From Clostridiales bacterium (GTDB lineage Bacteria; Bacillota; Clostridia; Oscillospirales; Oscillospiraceae): 31,814 nucleotides of DNA. The position numbers and the translations under genes are program-made. The DNA lies in contig SFHI01000033.1 in NCBI GenBank assembly GCA_004555705.1, positions 1-31,814 of the forward strand. The letters run 5' to 3'. Below the pieces are notes generated by a model, which did not search any database, was not told the DNA's origin, and saw only the letters and a program-made list of their open reading frames with translations. Positions 22,223 through 30,311 of this stretch are shown piece by piece (within the stretch, counting starts at the first letter, position 1; each line of letters opens with the position of its first letter).

Positions 22223-22921
22223 CTACAGAGCCTCCACTTCTTCCTTCGATAAATACCGCCACTTTCCGGGCTCCAGATTTCCCAGGGACAGCGTCCCCTC
22301 CCGGATTCTGCGCAGCCGGGTGACCTGCATCCCGGCGGCTTCGCACATCCGCCGCACCTGACGGTTGCGGCCCTCGTGGATCGTGACCAGGAATTTTGCT
22401 TTCTCTCTCTGGGCCCTAACCAGCCGCACCCCGGGCTTGCGGATGGTGTAGCCGTCCAGGGTGATGGGCTGTGACAGCCGAACTTCCGCACCGGGGACAT
22501 AGCCGGTGACCCAAACCTCATAGGTTTTGCACACTTCTCCCCGGGGGTGCATCATCCGGTTGGCAAATTCCCCGTCGTTGGTAAAGAGAAGCAGCCCCTC
22601 AGAATCCATATCCAGCCGCCCCACGGGATACACCCGCACCCCGCAGTCCACCACCAACCGGGCGGCGTCGGGACGACCCTTTTCGTCGGACAGGGTGGTC
22701 ACATACCCTCTCGGCTTGTTCAGCATGAGATACACATACTCCTGCCGCTGGGGCAGGGGCTGCCCGTCCAGGAGAATTTCGTCCCGTTCCGGGTCCGCGC
22801 CGTCCCCCAGAGCGGCGGGAACGCCGTTCACCGTCACCCGTCCCTGCCGGATCAGCTCCTCACTGCTCCGCCGGGAGGCCACCCCCCTGGCGGACAGTAT
22901 TTTCTGCAGTCGTTCCTTCAT
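22223..22921 (-). CDS. rluB: rRNA pseudouridine synthase, RluB/RsuA family
   Basis: A 232-residue enzyme that converts uridine to pseudouridine in ribosomal RNA. An S4 RNA-binding domain occupies residues 1-60 (RLQKILSARGVASRRSSEELIRQGRV). The catalytic Asp is D104 in VGRLDMDSEGLLLFTNDGEFA, and the C-terminal HEGRNRQVRRMCEA motif is conserved. ATG at 22921 has GGGAGG at 7 nt inside the end of dacB; the two genes overlap by 62 bp. The frame could be extended 31 codons upstream but without similarity. RluB (23S) and RsuA (16S) cannot be fully separated by eye; length and context favour RluB. Confidence 0.9.
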   Translation of the reverse strand: MKERLQKILSARGVASRRSSEELIRQGRVTVNGVPAALGDGADPERDEILLDGQPLPQRQEYVYLMLNKPRGYVTTLSDEKGRPDAARLVVDCGVRVYPVGRLDMDSEGLLLFTNDGEFANRMMHPRGEVCKTYEVWVTGYVPGAEVRLSQPITLDGYTIRKPGVRLVRAQREKAKFLVTIHEGRNRQVRRMCEAAGMQVTRLRRIREGTLSLGNLEPGKWRYLSKEEVEAL

Positions 22922-24011
22922 GGGCCTTCCTCCCAAACAGTTTCTCCCAAAGACTTTCGGGCTCCTCACGCTCCAGCTCCACGGTCCGCCCGTACACCAC
23001 AGGAAATTTTCCAACGGCCTTTCCCTGAATCAGCACATAGGCAAACCCCGCGTCGGCCCCCTCCGCCACCGGAGCATACACAAAGCCCGGCCCCGGCAGC
23101 GCCACCTGGGGATTCTCCTCCGGGGCCAGGGCGTAGACGAAGTGTTCCGCAGCCAGGATTTCCACCCGTCCGCCGTCGCCTCCCGCCACCTCCAGCTCCC
23201 CGATCCGGTCCCCGGCGGTGACCACCCGCTGAACATGGAACCGGGCAAAGCCCTCCTCCAGAAGCGCCTGGTGCTCCTGCCAGTCATTGGGGTCGTTCAG
23301 GGTCACGGCAATGATCCTCCGGCCGTCCCGGGTGGCGCTGGAAACCAGGGCACGCCCCGCGGCTCTGGTAAAGCCGGTTTTCACCCCGTCCGCGCCCTCC
23401 ACCATCCAGAGCAGCTTATTGTGGTTGCGAAGATACCGATCCCCCACCGTCACCGTTTTCGCGGAAACGGTTTTGCAGAACACCGGATTCTCCATGGCAT
23501 AAGCCGCCAGTACCGCCAGGTCCCGGGCGGTGGAGTAATGGCCGGGGCTGTCCAGGCCGTTGGGATTTTCAAAATGGGTATTCCGGAGCCCCAGCAGCCG
23601 GGCCTTGTCGTTCATCAGCTCCACAAAGCCCTCCACGGTGCCCCCGCAGTAGATGGCCAGCGCCACGGCGGCATCGTTCCCCGAGGACAGCATCAGTCCG
23701 AAGAGCAGCTCCTGAATAGTCAGCACCTCCCCCTCCCGCAGGTACATGGAGGAGCCCTCGATCCCCACCGCTTCCTTGGGGATGCGCATTCTGTCCAGAA
23801 CATTGCACTGCTCGCACACAATGAGTGCCGTCATAATCTTGGTGGTGCTGGCAATCAGGCTCCGGCTGTCGGCGTTCTTGTCAAAAAGTACCCTGCCGCT
23901 GACCGCGTCCAGGGATAAGGCTTTCTCTGCGCAGACCGCCCGGGCCTCCCGGGGCAAAATCAGAACGGCGGCCAGCAATGCAGCCGCCGTTCCGGCGAAG
24001 AATCGTTTCAT
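22860..24011 (-). CDS. dacB: D-alanyl-D-alanine carboxypeptidase (penicillin-binding protein, S11)
   Basis: A 383-residue exported peptidase that trims pentapeptide side chains in peptidoglycan. The signal peptide is residues 1-25 (KRF...ALLAAVLILPREARA). The active-site set is complete: S55-T-T-K58, S110-G-N112 and K211-T-G213. A C-terminal beta domain (about 260-345) follows. The ATG at 24011 is used; a GTG three codons earlier is possible. The neighbourhood (ytfJ, DUF2953, scpAB) is the one in which dacF/dacB is found in spore-forming Clostridia, so a role in spore or general wall maturation is likely. The last 21 codons overlap the start of rluB. Confidence 0.92.
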   Translation of the reverse strand: MKRFFAGTAAALLAAVLILPREARAVCAEKALSLDAVSGRVLFDKNADSRSLIASTTKIMTALIVCEQCNVLDRMRIPKEAVGIEGSSMYLREGEVLTIQELLFGLMLSSGNDAAVALAIYCGGTVEGFVELMNDKARLLGLRNTHFENPNGLDSPGHYSTARDLAVLAAYAMENPVFCKTVSAKTVTVGDRYLRNHNKLLWMVEGADGVKTGFTRAAGRALVSSATRDGRRIIAVTLNDPNDWQEHQALLEEGFARFHVQRVVTAGDRIGELEVAGGDGGRVEILAAEHFVYALAPEENPQVALPGPGFVYAPVAEGADAGFAYVLIQGKAVGKFPVVYGRTVELEREEPESLWEKLFGRKAHEGTTAENTVRQGGGLPAEQ

Positions 24012-24050
24012 ATCTCTCACCCGGAAATAGAATTCCCGGGAAAAAGGGGT

Positions 24051-24434
24051 TTATTCGGTTTTTTGGGTCTTGGAGTCCACGAACGCGGAAATTTTGTCCA
24101 GCGTATCCGGAATCATCTCCACAATCCGGTCCGCCGTGGTATTGGCAGGCGCTGCCACAGGCATCATCCGCACGTTTCCGTCCTTCACGATCAGAAAGCA
24201 GATGGGCGTCACCTTCACGCCGCCGCCCACGCCGCCGCCGAAGGGATTCTCTCCGCCGGATTTGTTGACAAAATCCGAGCCGCCCCCACCGAAGCCCACA
24301 CTGACCTTGGAGACCGGGATAATGGTGACCCCGTCGGGGGTGGAAATCGGCTGGCCGATGACGGAATTCACGTCCACCAGCTCCCGGATTTTCTGAATGG
24401 TATTGTCCAGCATATTGGAAAGTTTTTCACTCAT
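24051..24434 (-). CDS. ytfJ: YtfJ/GerW family sporulation protein
   Basis: A 127-residue protein of the GerW (YtfJ) family, made in sporulating cells and needed for normal germination in Bacillus. The pattern is an N-terminal helix (KLSNMLDNTIQKIRELVDVNSVIGQPI), the strand TPDGVTIIPVSKVSVGFGGGGSDF, a glycine-rich loop (ENPFGGGVGGGVKVTPICFLIV), and a C-terminal amphipathic helix. ATG at 24434 overlaps the DUF2953 stop (ATGA). A 51-codon upstream extension lies within DUF2953 and is not used. Confidence 0.92.
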   Translation of the reverse strand: MSEKLSNMLDNTIQKIRELVDVNSVIGQPISTPDGVTIIPVSKVSVGFGGGGSDFVNKSGGENPFGGGVGGGVKVTPICFLIVKDGNVRMMPVAAPANTTADRIVEMIPDTLDKISAFVDSKTQKTE

Positions 24435-25051
24435 GTTGCAGCACCGCCTTTTCTTTTCTTGGATATCGACAAATATTCCTTCAACGCCCGGATGCCGTAC
24501 CGCAGAGCCAGGGCCATAAGTCTGCCAAGGGTAATGGTAATGTCCAGTCCCGCGGTAACCAGGGTGGAATCCGCCGTAAAGTCGCACTCCACATTCAGGT
24601 CCCGTTTCCGGATCACAAGGACCCTTTCCAGCCGGGGGAGCAGATTGCCCAGCGCGGCCCAGGCTCTTCCGTAGTTCACCGCCAGGTCACAGGGGTCGTC
24701 CCCTGCCAGAACCAGCTTCAGCTCCAGGTAATCCACACGCAGCTTCCGCCGGAAATCGTTCAGCAGCTCCAGCGCCAGCTTCACCAGCGGGAGGAAATCC
24801 GTCAGGGAGCCGCCGGCCTTCTTTTCGGAGGCTTCCGCGGCTGACTTCCCGGTCTGCTGTTTTGGTTTCTTCTCAGTGGGCTTTTTTCCCTCTTTTTTGG
24901 GCTTTTCCTTCTTCGGCCTGGGGTAAACCGAAATCCGAACGGGGCCGGCCAGCACCTTCACGGCGGCTCCGTCGCAGTCGTAGCGGACCCGTACCCCCAG
25001 GGGCAGCGCCGCCAGCAGCGCAGCGATCCCCAGCACGATGAGCCAGCCCAT
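24431..25051 (-). CDS. DUF2953 family membrane-anchored protein
   Basis: A 206-residue protein of the DUF2953 family, almost always found with scpB and ytfJ in Clostridia; molecular role unknown. One N-terminal membrane helix (WLIVLGIAALLAALPLGV) is followed by a Lys/Pro/Glu-rich linker (about 45-80) and a C-terminal beta-rich domain (LELKLVLAGDDPCDLAVNYGRAWAALGNLLP) with a basic tail. The start codon shares bases with the scpB stop (TAATG). The tight coupling with ytfJ suggests a sporulation-linked role, which is inference. Confidence 0.88.
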   Translation of the reverse strand: MGWLIVLGIAALLAALPLGVRVRYDCDGAAVKVLAGPVRISVYPRPKKEKPKKEGKKPTEKKPKQQTGKSAAEASEKKAGGSLTDFLPLVKLALELLNDFRRKLRVDYLELKLVLAGDDPCDLAVNYGRAWAALGNLLPRLERVLVIRKRDLNVECDFTADSTLVTAGLDITITLGRLMALALRYGIRALKEYLSISKKRKGGAAT

Positions 25052-25614
25052 TACGTTTCCTCCCCGTCCGGTGTCTGCTCCGGCTCCACCGGCTCTCCGA
25101 AGGAGACCTTTTCAATGGGAGGCAGCTCCTCCAGGGTGGACAGCCCAAAGGTCCGCAGGAAATCCGGTGTGGTTTTATACTGAATGGGACGTCCGGGCAC
25201 GTTCAGCCGCCCCGCTTCCTCAACCAGCTTCTTATTCAGCAGCGCCGCCACGGAGTAGGCGCTGTCCACACCCCGAATCTGCTCCACCATGGCCTTGGTG
25301 GCGGGCTGGTAATAGGCGATGATGGTCAAAGTTTCCAGCTGGGAGGAGGACAGCTTGGGGGGCTTTCTGGTTTCCAGCGCTTTTGTCACAAAGTCGGCCA
25401 TCTCCCCGGAGGACACCATCTGGTAGCCCTTCTCCAGCCTCAAAATCCGGATTCCCCTGCGACCAAAGGCCAGTTCATCCGCCAGGGCATCCGCGGCGGC
25501 GATAATCTCATTTTCATCCGCTTCCAGTGCGGAAGCCAGCCGGGAAACCTCCACCCGCTCCCCCGCGGCAAACAAGATGGCCTCAATGGCCCGCTGCAAT
25601 TCATCCAATTCCAT
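25051..25614 (-). CDS. scpB: Segregation and condensation protein B
   Basis: A 187-residue kleisin-interacting protein of the SMC-ScpAB condensin, with two winged-helix domains (about 1-80 and 90-165). Diagnostic stretches are ELQRAIEAILFAAGERVEVSRLA and LSSSQLETLTIIAYYQPATKAMVEQIRGVDS. AAAAGGAG precedes the ATG, 4 bp after the scpA stop. SMC itself is not in the window. Confidence 0.95.
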   Translation of the reverse strand: MELDELQRAIEAILFAAGERVEVSRLASALEADENEIIAAADALADELAFGRRGIRILRLEKGYQMVSSGEMADFVTKALETRKPPKLSSSQLETLTIIAYYQPATKAMVEQIRGVDSAYSVAALLNKKLVEEAGRLNVPGRPIQYKTTPDFLRTFGLSTLEELPPIEKVSFGEPVEPEQTPDGEET

Positions 25615-25618
25615 TGTG

Positions 25619-26407
25619 TCACTCCTTTTCAGCGGGCTGCTGCTCCATCAGCCGGACATTGGGATTTTCGCCGGAGACATCGTCCTCCAGGGCAACGGAG
25701 TTGGTTTTGCACAGCTCCAGGATGGCGAGAAACGTCGCCACAATTTCAGAACGGCTTTTGTTCCCCCGGAATAGGTTTTTTAACCTCTCCACCCCTCGGA
25801 GCACCAGCCGCCGAAGGACCTCCCCGGCCTTTTTGGTCACGGGATAGGGCTCCTTGCCCACAATTCCCCGGAAATTCACGGTGGGCGGGGGGAGCTGACG
25901 CTCCGAGCGCTCCGCGATCATATCCAGGGCCCTCAGCAAATCCCCGGGAGTGTGCTGATACCGGTAGCCCCGCTCCCGGCGCAGAGGCTCCGGCTCCTTG
26001 GTAAAGATGCACCGTCCGATTTCATTGCGGGGTTCCAGCACCGTGATCGCCTGACGGATCTGCTCCATGGCCTCCTTCCGGCGGCGCTCCACCAGGGACT
26101 GGCGCAGCAGATCCAGTTCCGTTTCCGCCTCCGCCTGTTCCGCGGCGGACAGCAGCATCTTGGTTTTGATCAGCATCAGATGGGAGGCCATGGTGATAAA
26201 CTCGCTGGCGATCTCCATATCCAGCCGCTTCATTTCCTCGAGATACGCAAGATATTGCTCCAGAATGGCGGTAATGGACACATCCTGAATCTCAATTTTG
26301 TTCTTGCTCAGCAGCAGGAGAATCACGTCCAGAGGCCCTTCGAAATCCTCCATCTCCTCGCTTCGGGTATGGACGATCCCCTCAAGCCGGTATTGCGGTT
26401 CAGCCAT
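25619..26407 (-). CDS. scpA: Segregation and condensation protein A
   Basis: The 262-residue kleisin subunit of bacterial condensin. The N-terminal SMC-neck-binding region is FEGPLDVILLLLSKNKIEIQDVSITAILEQYLAYLEEM, followed by the ASEFITMASHLMLIKTKMLL segment; the C-terminal winged helix (about 195-245, NKSRSEIVATFLAILEL) binds the SMC head. ATG at 26407 has AAGGAA just upstream; an ATG ten codons earlier has no ribosome-binding site. It is the first gene of the six-gene operon ending with rluB. Confidence 0.95.
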   Translation of the reverse strand: MAEPQYRLEGIVHTRSEEMEDFEGPLDVILLLLSKNKIEIQDVSITAILEQYLAYLEEMKRLDMEIASEFITMASHLMLIKTKMLLSAAEQAEAETELDLLRQSLVERRRKEAMEQIRQAITVLEPRNEIGRCIFTKEPEPLRRERGYRYQHTPGDLLRALDMIAERSERQLPPPTVNFRGIVGKEPYPVTKKAGEVLRRLVLRGVERLKNLFRGNKSRSEIVATFLAILELCKTNSVALEDDVSGENPNVRLMEQQPAEKE

Positions 26408-26448
26408 ATCGGTTCCTTGCCTTCCCAATGAAAACATAGTTTTGAGGC

Positions 26449-26477
26449 ATTATACCATTCTTTTTCACTCCACGCAA
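26449..26477 (-). promoter_or_regulatory. Sigma-A promoter of the scpA-rluB operon
   Basis: TTGCGT (26472-26477), 17-bp spacer, TATAAT (26449-26454) with extended -10 TGG. The architecture is nearly identical to the nucleoside kinase promoter at 28938-28966. Confidence 0.8.
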
Positions 26478-26514
26478 GTATTTCGGAAAAATTTGCTGCA
26501 TCCCACCAAAAATA

Positions 26515-26543
26515 TTGCAATTTCAGACACAATGTGCTATCAT
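26515..26543 (+). promoter_or_regulatory. Promoter of the small membrane protein gene
   Basis: TTGCAA (26515-26520), 17-bp spacer, TATCAT (26538-26543) with extended -10 TGC. It diverges from the scpA promoter with 37 bp between the two -35 boxes. Confidence 0.75.
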
Positions 26544-26575
26544 ATGACAAAAGGAACTTTCCGGAGGGATGCACC

Positions 26576-26872
26576 ATGGCAAAACGAAACAGTTACCGTG
26601 AATTTGAAAGCCTGATGACCAAGGTGATTCTTGTGGACGCCGCTGTGTTTGTGGGCTACCTGATTTTTGCACGGCTGGATATTGCCGCGCTGAAGGTCAT
26701 TACTGCCATTATTTCCATTGCCGGCTCCCTCCTATCCCTGGCCTGGCTGTTCCTGACCGGGGAGCTGACCCGCAGGAGAAGCCTGTGGATGGTAACGGGC
26801 TTTGTCTGCATCGTTTTGTGCATTGTGGTGTCCCTGCTTGTGGGCTATCCCTGCCCCAGCGTCATCCGCTGA
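26576..26872 (+). CDS. Small three-helix membrane protein of unknown function
   Basis: A 98-residue protein with a charged N-terminus (AKRNSYREFE) and three hydrophobic helices (about 14-31, 36-57 and 67-88), separated by a basic loop (TGELTRRRSLW), which predicts an inside-facing loop between helices 2 and 3. I recognise no family. The ATG at 26576 has GGAGGG at 7 nt; a 14-codon upstream extension is ruled out because it overlaps the promoter -10 box. It has its own promoter and terminator, so it is a genuine single-gene unit. Confidence 0.8.
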   Translation: MAKRNSYREFESLMTKVILVDAAVFVGYLIFARLDIAALKVITAIISIAGSLLSLAWLFLTGELTRRRSLWMVTGFVCIVLCIVVSLLVGYPCPSVIR

Positions 26873-26886
26873 AAGCTCTGATTTTG

Positions 26887-26921
26887 AATCCCCCAACCGC
26901 GCCGCGGTTGGGGGATTTTCC
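26887..26921. terminator. Bidirectional terminator between convergent genes
   Basis: A 15-bp perfect stem AATCCCCCAACCGCG / CGCGGTTGGGGGATT (26887-26901 / 26903-26917) followed by TTTTC on plus. It separates the small membrane protein gene from the GNAT fragment, whose stop is 3 bases away. Confidence 0.88.
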
Positions 26922-26923
26922 AT

Positions 26924-27184
26924 TCAGTTCAGCTTCACGAAGGTTCTTCCGAGGGCAGTATCAAAGCCCAGCGCCCGACTGAAGAACAGATATTGGATTC
27001 GGTCCCAGGGACGCTCGTGCTTTTCCTCTATTTTCCTGCGGTATTCCTCCCCCAGGAAATACGCCCGATCCTCATCCTCCGGCTCCGGAAACAGGTCCCG
27101 CACCTGATAGGCCCGAAGCTGCTCCCAGAACCGCGCAGCCTCGCCAACCTCAACTGCCTCGCGGACAGTGATTGCATCTTTCAT
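26924..27184 (-). CDS. Truncated GNAT-like N-terminal fragment
   Basis: An 86-residue frame. Its first 65 residues (VREAVEVGEAARFWEQLRAY, FPEPEDEDRAYFLGEEYRRKI, RPWDRIQYLFFSR) resemble the N-terminal half of GNAT acetyltransferases of the type that begin with an REA-FW-FP-YF-EYR pattern. The acetyl-CoA binding motif A is absent: the frame ends in an unrelated tail (LGFDTALGRTFVKLN) directly before the terminator at 26887. It is therefore probably the remnant of a longer gene that lost its 3' half. It starts 10 bp after the nucleoside kinase stop with GGGAG upstream, so it is likely still translated. A small stand-alone family is the alternative. Confidence 0.6.
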   Translation of the reverse strand: MKDAITVREAVEVGEAARFWEQLRAYQVRDLFPEPEDEDRAYFLGEEYRRKIEEKHERPWDRIQYLFFSRALGFDTALGRTFVKLN

Positions 27185-27194
27185 CCGCACTCCC

Positions 27195-28895
27195 TCAACG
27201 GTAGAAGCTGTTCCCGCCGATGAACTCCCGCACCAGGCTGGTGGGGGGGATTTCGTCGTCCACGTCCGCCTCCCGGATAAAGTTCAGGATTTTCACGATG
27301 GCACGAACCTGGTCATAGCACTCGTCCTCCGGCTCCACGGCGGTAAGCAGGGGGAAGATGTGTTTTTTCAGCACCGCCAGCTCATAGAGGGTGGAGCTGT
27401 TGAAGATCACGTCCGCGTTTTCCTGGAAGGGGAAAATCCACCTGCGCTCTCCCCGCTGCACCGAGTCCCACATGGAGAGCGTCCTCTGAACCGAGGAGCC
27501 CCGGGTCTCGTAGTCCCGGACAATCCGGCGCAGCAGCCGCAGAAGGCTGGTGGGGATCCGGTTGTGGTTGTCCAGGTTCAGGGGCAGCAGAGGGCTGACA
27601 TAGAGCCGGAATACCAGGTTGTGATCCACATTCTGAGGAAGCATGGCAGGATTCAGTCCGTGAAGTCCCTCCACAATTACAACGGAGTCCCCGCCCAGCT
27701 TCAGCGTATGCCCGGTCCACTCCCGCTTTCCGGTGACGAAGTTGAACCGGGGCAGCTCCACCGTCTCCCCCTTCAGGAGTTTCTCCATATCCTTCCGGAA
27801 AAGCTCCGTGTCAATGGTGTTGATGTGCTCCAAATCCAGCTTTCCGTCAGGCCCGGGGGCAATTTTGTCCCGGTCAATATAGTAATCGTCCAGGCTCATC
27901 AGCACCGGCTTTTTCCCGTGGACCCGAAGCTGGGTGGCCAACCGGTTGGCGGAGGTGGTCTTTCCGGAGGAGCTGGGCCCCGCCAGCATCACCGCCCGGG
28001 CGCCTCGCTGGCAGACCATGTCCGCCACCTGGGAGAAGCGCTTTTCATGGAGGGCCTCGTTCACCCGGATCAGCTCCCGGATGCCTCCGGAGAGCGTCAG
28101 GTCATTCAGGTCCGCCACGGTTTCGCACTCCATCAGCTGGCACCACCGCTCCCCCTCGGAGAACACGCTGAAGAAATTGGGCATGGCGCTGAAAGCCGCG
28201 CACCGGTCAGGGTCGGCGCTGTCTGGGTACACCAGCACCACCCCGCCGTCGGCCGGCAGGATATCCCACACGGTCAGATATCCGCTGGAGGGCAGCATTT
28301 CCCCGTAGAAATAGTCGGCGAAATCCCCGTGGACATATTCGTCAAAATAATCCACCGTCCGCCAGGCGAGAAGCCTGGCCTTGTCCTCCTGGCCCTCCCT
28401 GCGGAACCGCTCCACCGCCTGGTCCAGGGGCACGCGTCTGCGAATCAGTGGAAAGTCCTCCTGAACGAGCTCCCGGATTCTCCCCTTCAGTGCCTCCGCG
28501 GAGAAGTCCTTCGCGTCCATGATTTGAATAAACACGCTCTCCCCCAGGGTGCAGGTCATTTTCGCCGTGGCCTCCGGCCAGAGCTGCCGCAGAGCCAGGA
28601 AAATCAGGAACTGGGCGGTGCGGATGTAAACCTCTTTCCCGGCGGGATCGGCATAGCGCAGCAGACGGACTTCCCCGCCGGAGGCTGCCATGGCCCGGCG
28701 GATGGAGGGCCGCTCCGGGCCGCAGTCCTTCCGGCGGAGCGGAACATAGTTAAGTGTAAAAACCTCTCCGGCGATCTTTGCCGCCAGAGGACGGCGGGAC
28801 AATCTCCCATCCTCGAACCCTGCCTCAACCACCAAATCCCGCAGGGACTCCTCCGGGCGAACGGTCACGGGCTTCCCATCAATATTCAAGTGCAT
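27195..28895 (-). CDS. Nucleoside kinase with TGS-like N-terminus (uridine kinase family)
   Basis: A 566-residue two-part protein of a Firmicute family annotated as nucleoside kinase. The N-terminal part (1-60; HLNIDGKPVTVRPEESLRDLVVEAGF) is TGS-like, and the following region (about 85-240) resembles the threonyl-tRNA synthetase second domain. The C-terminal kinase has Walker A GPSSSGKTT (306-314), LMSLDDYYIDRDKI and the HINTIDTELFRKDMEKLL segment, as in uridine kinase/phosphoribulokinase. It should phosphorylate a nucleoside, probably uridine or cytidine, with ATP; the exact substrate is inference. ATG at 28895 follows GGAGGTG; a 20-codon extension overlaps the promoter. Confidence 0.9.
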   Translation of the reverse strand: MHLNIDGKPVTVRPEESLRDLVVEAGFEDGRLSRRPLAAKIAGEVFTLNYVPLRRKDCGPERPSIRRAMAASGGEVRLLRYADPAGKEVYIRTAQFLIFLALRQLWPEATAKMTCTLGESVFIQIMDAKDFSAEALKGRIRELVQEDFPLIRRRVPLDQAVERFRREGQEDKARLLAWRTVDYFDEYVHGDFADYFYGEMLPSSGYLTVWDILPADGGVVLVYPDSADPDRCAAFSAMPNFFSVFSEGERWCQLMECETVADLNDLTLSGGIRELIRVNEALHEKRFSQVADMVCQRGARAVMLAGPSSSGKTTSANRLATQLRVHGKKPVLMSLDDYYIDRDKIAPGPDGKLDLEHINTIDTELFRKDMEKLLKGETVELPRFNFVTGKREWTGHTLKLGGDSVVIVEGLHGLNPAMLPQNVDHNLVFRLYVSPLLPLNLDNHNRIPTSLLRLLRRIVRDYETRGSSVQRTLSMWDSVQRGERRWIFPFQENADVIFNSSTLYELAVLKKHIFPLLTAVEPEDECYDQVRAIVKILNFIREADVDDEIPPTSLVREFIGGNSFYR

Positions 28896-28937
28896 CCAGC
28901 GCACCTCCTTTGGATTTTTCTCTAAAATGAGGCTTTT

Positions 28938-28966
28938 ATTGTACCACGATTTCATGCAAAACGCAA
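28938..28966 (-). promoter_or_regulatory. Sigma-A promoter of the nucleoside kinase
   Basis: TTGCGT (28961-28966), 17-bp spacer, TACAAT (28938-28943) with extended -10 TGG, beginning 8 bp beyond the spoIID stop. Confidence 0.8.
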
Positions 28967-28973
28967 TCTATTT

Positions 28974-29984
28974 CTATTCCTGTATCCGTTCCAGCACGGT
29001 TCCCGGATAGTAATGGGCCAGAATCTCCCCATGGCCCGCCCCCGTCACCGCCATGGCATCCGCGCCGTACTGGCTCATGCCCACCCGGTGTCCATAGCCG
29101 CGGGTGGTGATGTGGATATTGCCATCGGATGCGTCCACGGTAAAGGCGGTGGAGCGCAGGCCCAAAAGTGCGCGGAGCTCCGTCCCCCGGAACACCGTTT
29201 CCCCGATGACCAGAGTGTCCACCCCGCCCCCGTCGGTGCAGACCGTTTCCCCGAACCAGCTTTCCGGTTCCCCTGTCAGCGCCAGTCCCAGGCGGGCGCA
29301 AAATACCTCCGGTAAGAAGATCACCGTGTCCCGGTAGTGGGCGGCACCCTCCTCCCCGGGGCTGTCCACCGCCTGCAGATACGGATATTCCGTTCCCCAG
29401 ACCGCCACGGCATCCTCCGTCCGCCCTCCGGAGCAGGAGAAATAGGTGGCCTCGATCAGAACCCCCTCGTAGGTCAGAACCACCCCGGAGGTGGCCTCCA
29501 CGCAGGAACGCACCTTGTCCACCCCTTCCGGGGTTCCGCCTTTTTCCAGGTAGTCCTCCGGGGATATGTAGGCCTGACAGCAGGCATAATTCCCGCAGAC
29601 GGAGCCGTCCCCATGCTTTCCACCTGTGACATATGCTCTGCGGGCATAGGTCCTCGCCGCCACGGCCTGGGCTTTCAGCGCCTCGACTTCAAAGTCCGCG
29701 GGCATTTCCGCCAGTACCGCCCCCAGCAGGTATTCGTCCATATCCATAGCCGTCACTTCCCCGTCTGACCCGCGAAAAAGCATTTCCAAGCCGGAATTCT
29801 CCTCCGCCGGGGAGAATTCGGGCAGAATAGCCTGGTCTGCCTGTTCCCCAGACGCCTGCTCCAGCCGGGAGACCGTTTTTTCCTCCCGAAGCTCCTCCAG
29901 CGCCACCCCGAAAGAAAGCACCACCGAGGGCACCACCACCCCCATGGCCAACGCGATCAGAATATCCCGGAACACACCTTTCAT
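28974..29984 (-). CDS. spoIID: SpoIID/LytB-type peptidoglycan lytic transglycosylase
   Basis: A 336-residue protein anchored by one N-terminal helix (about 6-27). The SpoIID domain carries the catalytic Glu at residue 93 in EYLLGAVLAEMPADFEVEALKAQAVAARTYARR. The cysteine motif region (CGNYACCQAY) and the TYFSCSGGRTEDAV and GYGHRVGMSQYGADAMA segments are all present. In sporulating Bacillus and Clostridia SpoIID degrades septal peptidoglycan during engulfment. ATG at 29984 has GGGAGG at 7 nt; the ATG at 29990 is too close to the site. It is monocistronic; SpoIID is normally sigma-E controlled, and I see no convincing sigma-A promoter, which fits but does not prove this. Confidence 0.9.
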   Translation of the reverse strand: MKGVFRDILIALAMGVVVPSVVLSFGVALEELREEKTVSRLEQASGEQADQAILPEFSPAEENSGLEMLFRGSDGEVTAMDMDEYLLGAVLAEMPADFEVEALKAQAVAARTYARRAYVTGGKHGDGSVCGNYACCQAYISPEDYLEKGGTPEGVDKVRSCVEATSGVVLTYEGVLIEATYFSCSGGRTEDAVAVWGTEYPYLQAVDSPGEEGAAHYRDTVIFLPEVFCARLGLALTGEPESWFGETVCTDGGGVDTLVIGETVFRGTELRALLGLRSTAFTVDASDGNIHITTRGYGHRVGMSQYGADAMAVTGAGHGEILAHYYPGTVLERIQE

Positions 29985-30096
29985 ATTCATTCCCTCCCGG
30001 TCCCCATGGTACCACATTCCGCCCGAAGATTCTGTCAAAACCCCATCGTTCCTCCGCCCCCACAGACCGCACTGCCCCGCAGAATCTGTTCTCCGG

Positions 30097-30273
30097 AAAA
30101 TTGTTGTTTACAGTTTTCAAACACCTTACGTTGCTGCCGTAGGGGCGGATATTATCCGCCCGAACGCTTAAGGTTTTTGAGCATTTTTGATAGAACAGGG
30201 CGCTTTGGTAGACGAAAGCAAAGCGGGCGGCTAATAGCCGCCCCTACGGCAAAACCTCAGTAAACAACAATTT
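30097..30273 (-). repeat. Palindromic intergenic repeat, family A copy 3
   Basis: This 177-bp unit has the family A ends AAAATTGTTGTTTAC (30097-30111) and GTAAACAACAATTT (30260-30273). Inside is a second inverted pair GCCGTAGGGGCGG / CCGCCCCTACGGC (30136-30148 / 30238-30250), each overlapping a palindrome (GGGCGGATA-T-TATCCGCCC at 30143-30161; GGGCGGCTA-A-TAGCCGCCC at 30225-30243), and a hairpin CGCTTTG / CAAAGCG (30201-30225). The interior matches the 13514 copy reversed. It sits between the divergent spoIID and E2-like genes, filling most of the 395-bp gap. Confidence 0.88.
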
Positions 30274-30311
30274 CTCTGCTCTCCCGGAAATAGCCCAGGC
30301 ACAAAAAAGAA

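Noticed and set aside
30000..30042. TTGACA with TGG-TACCAT upstream of spoIID as a sigma-A promoter
   Set aside because: The spacer is 21 bp, too long for sigma-A; SpoIID is usually sigma-E controlled and no clear sigma-E site could be recognised by eye.
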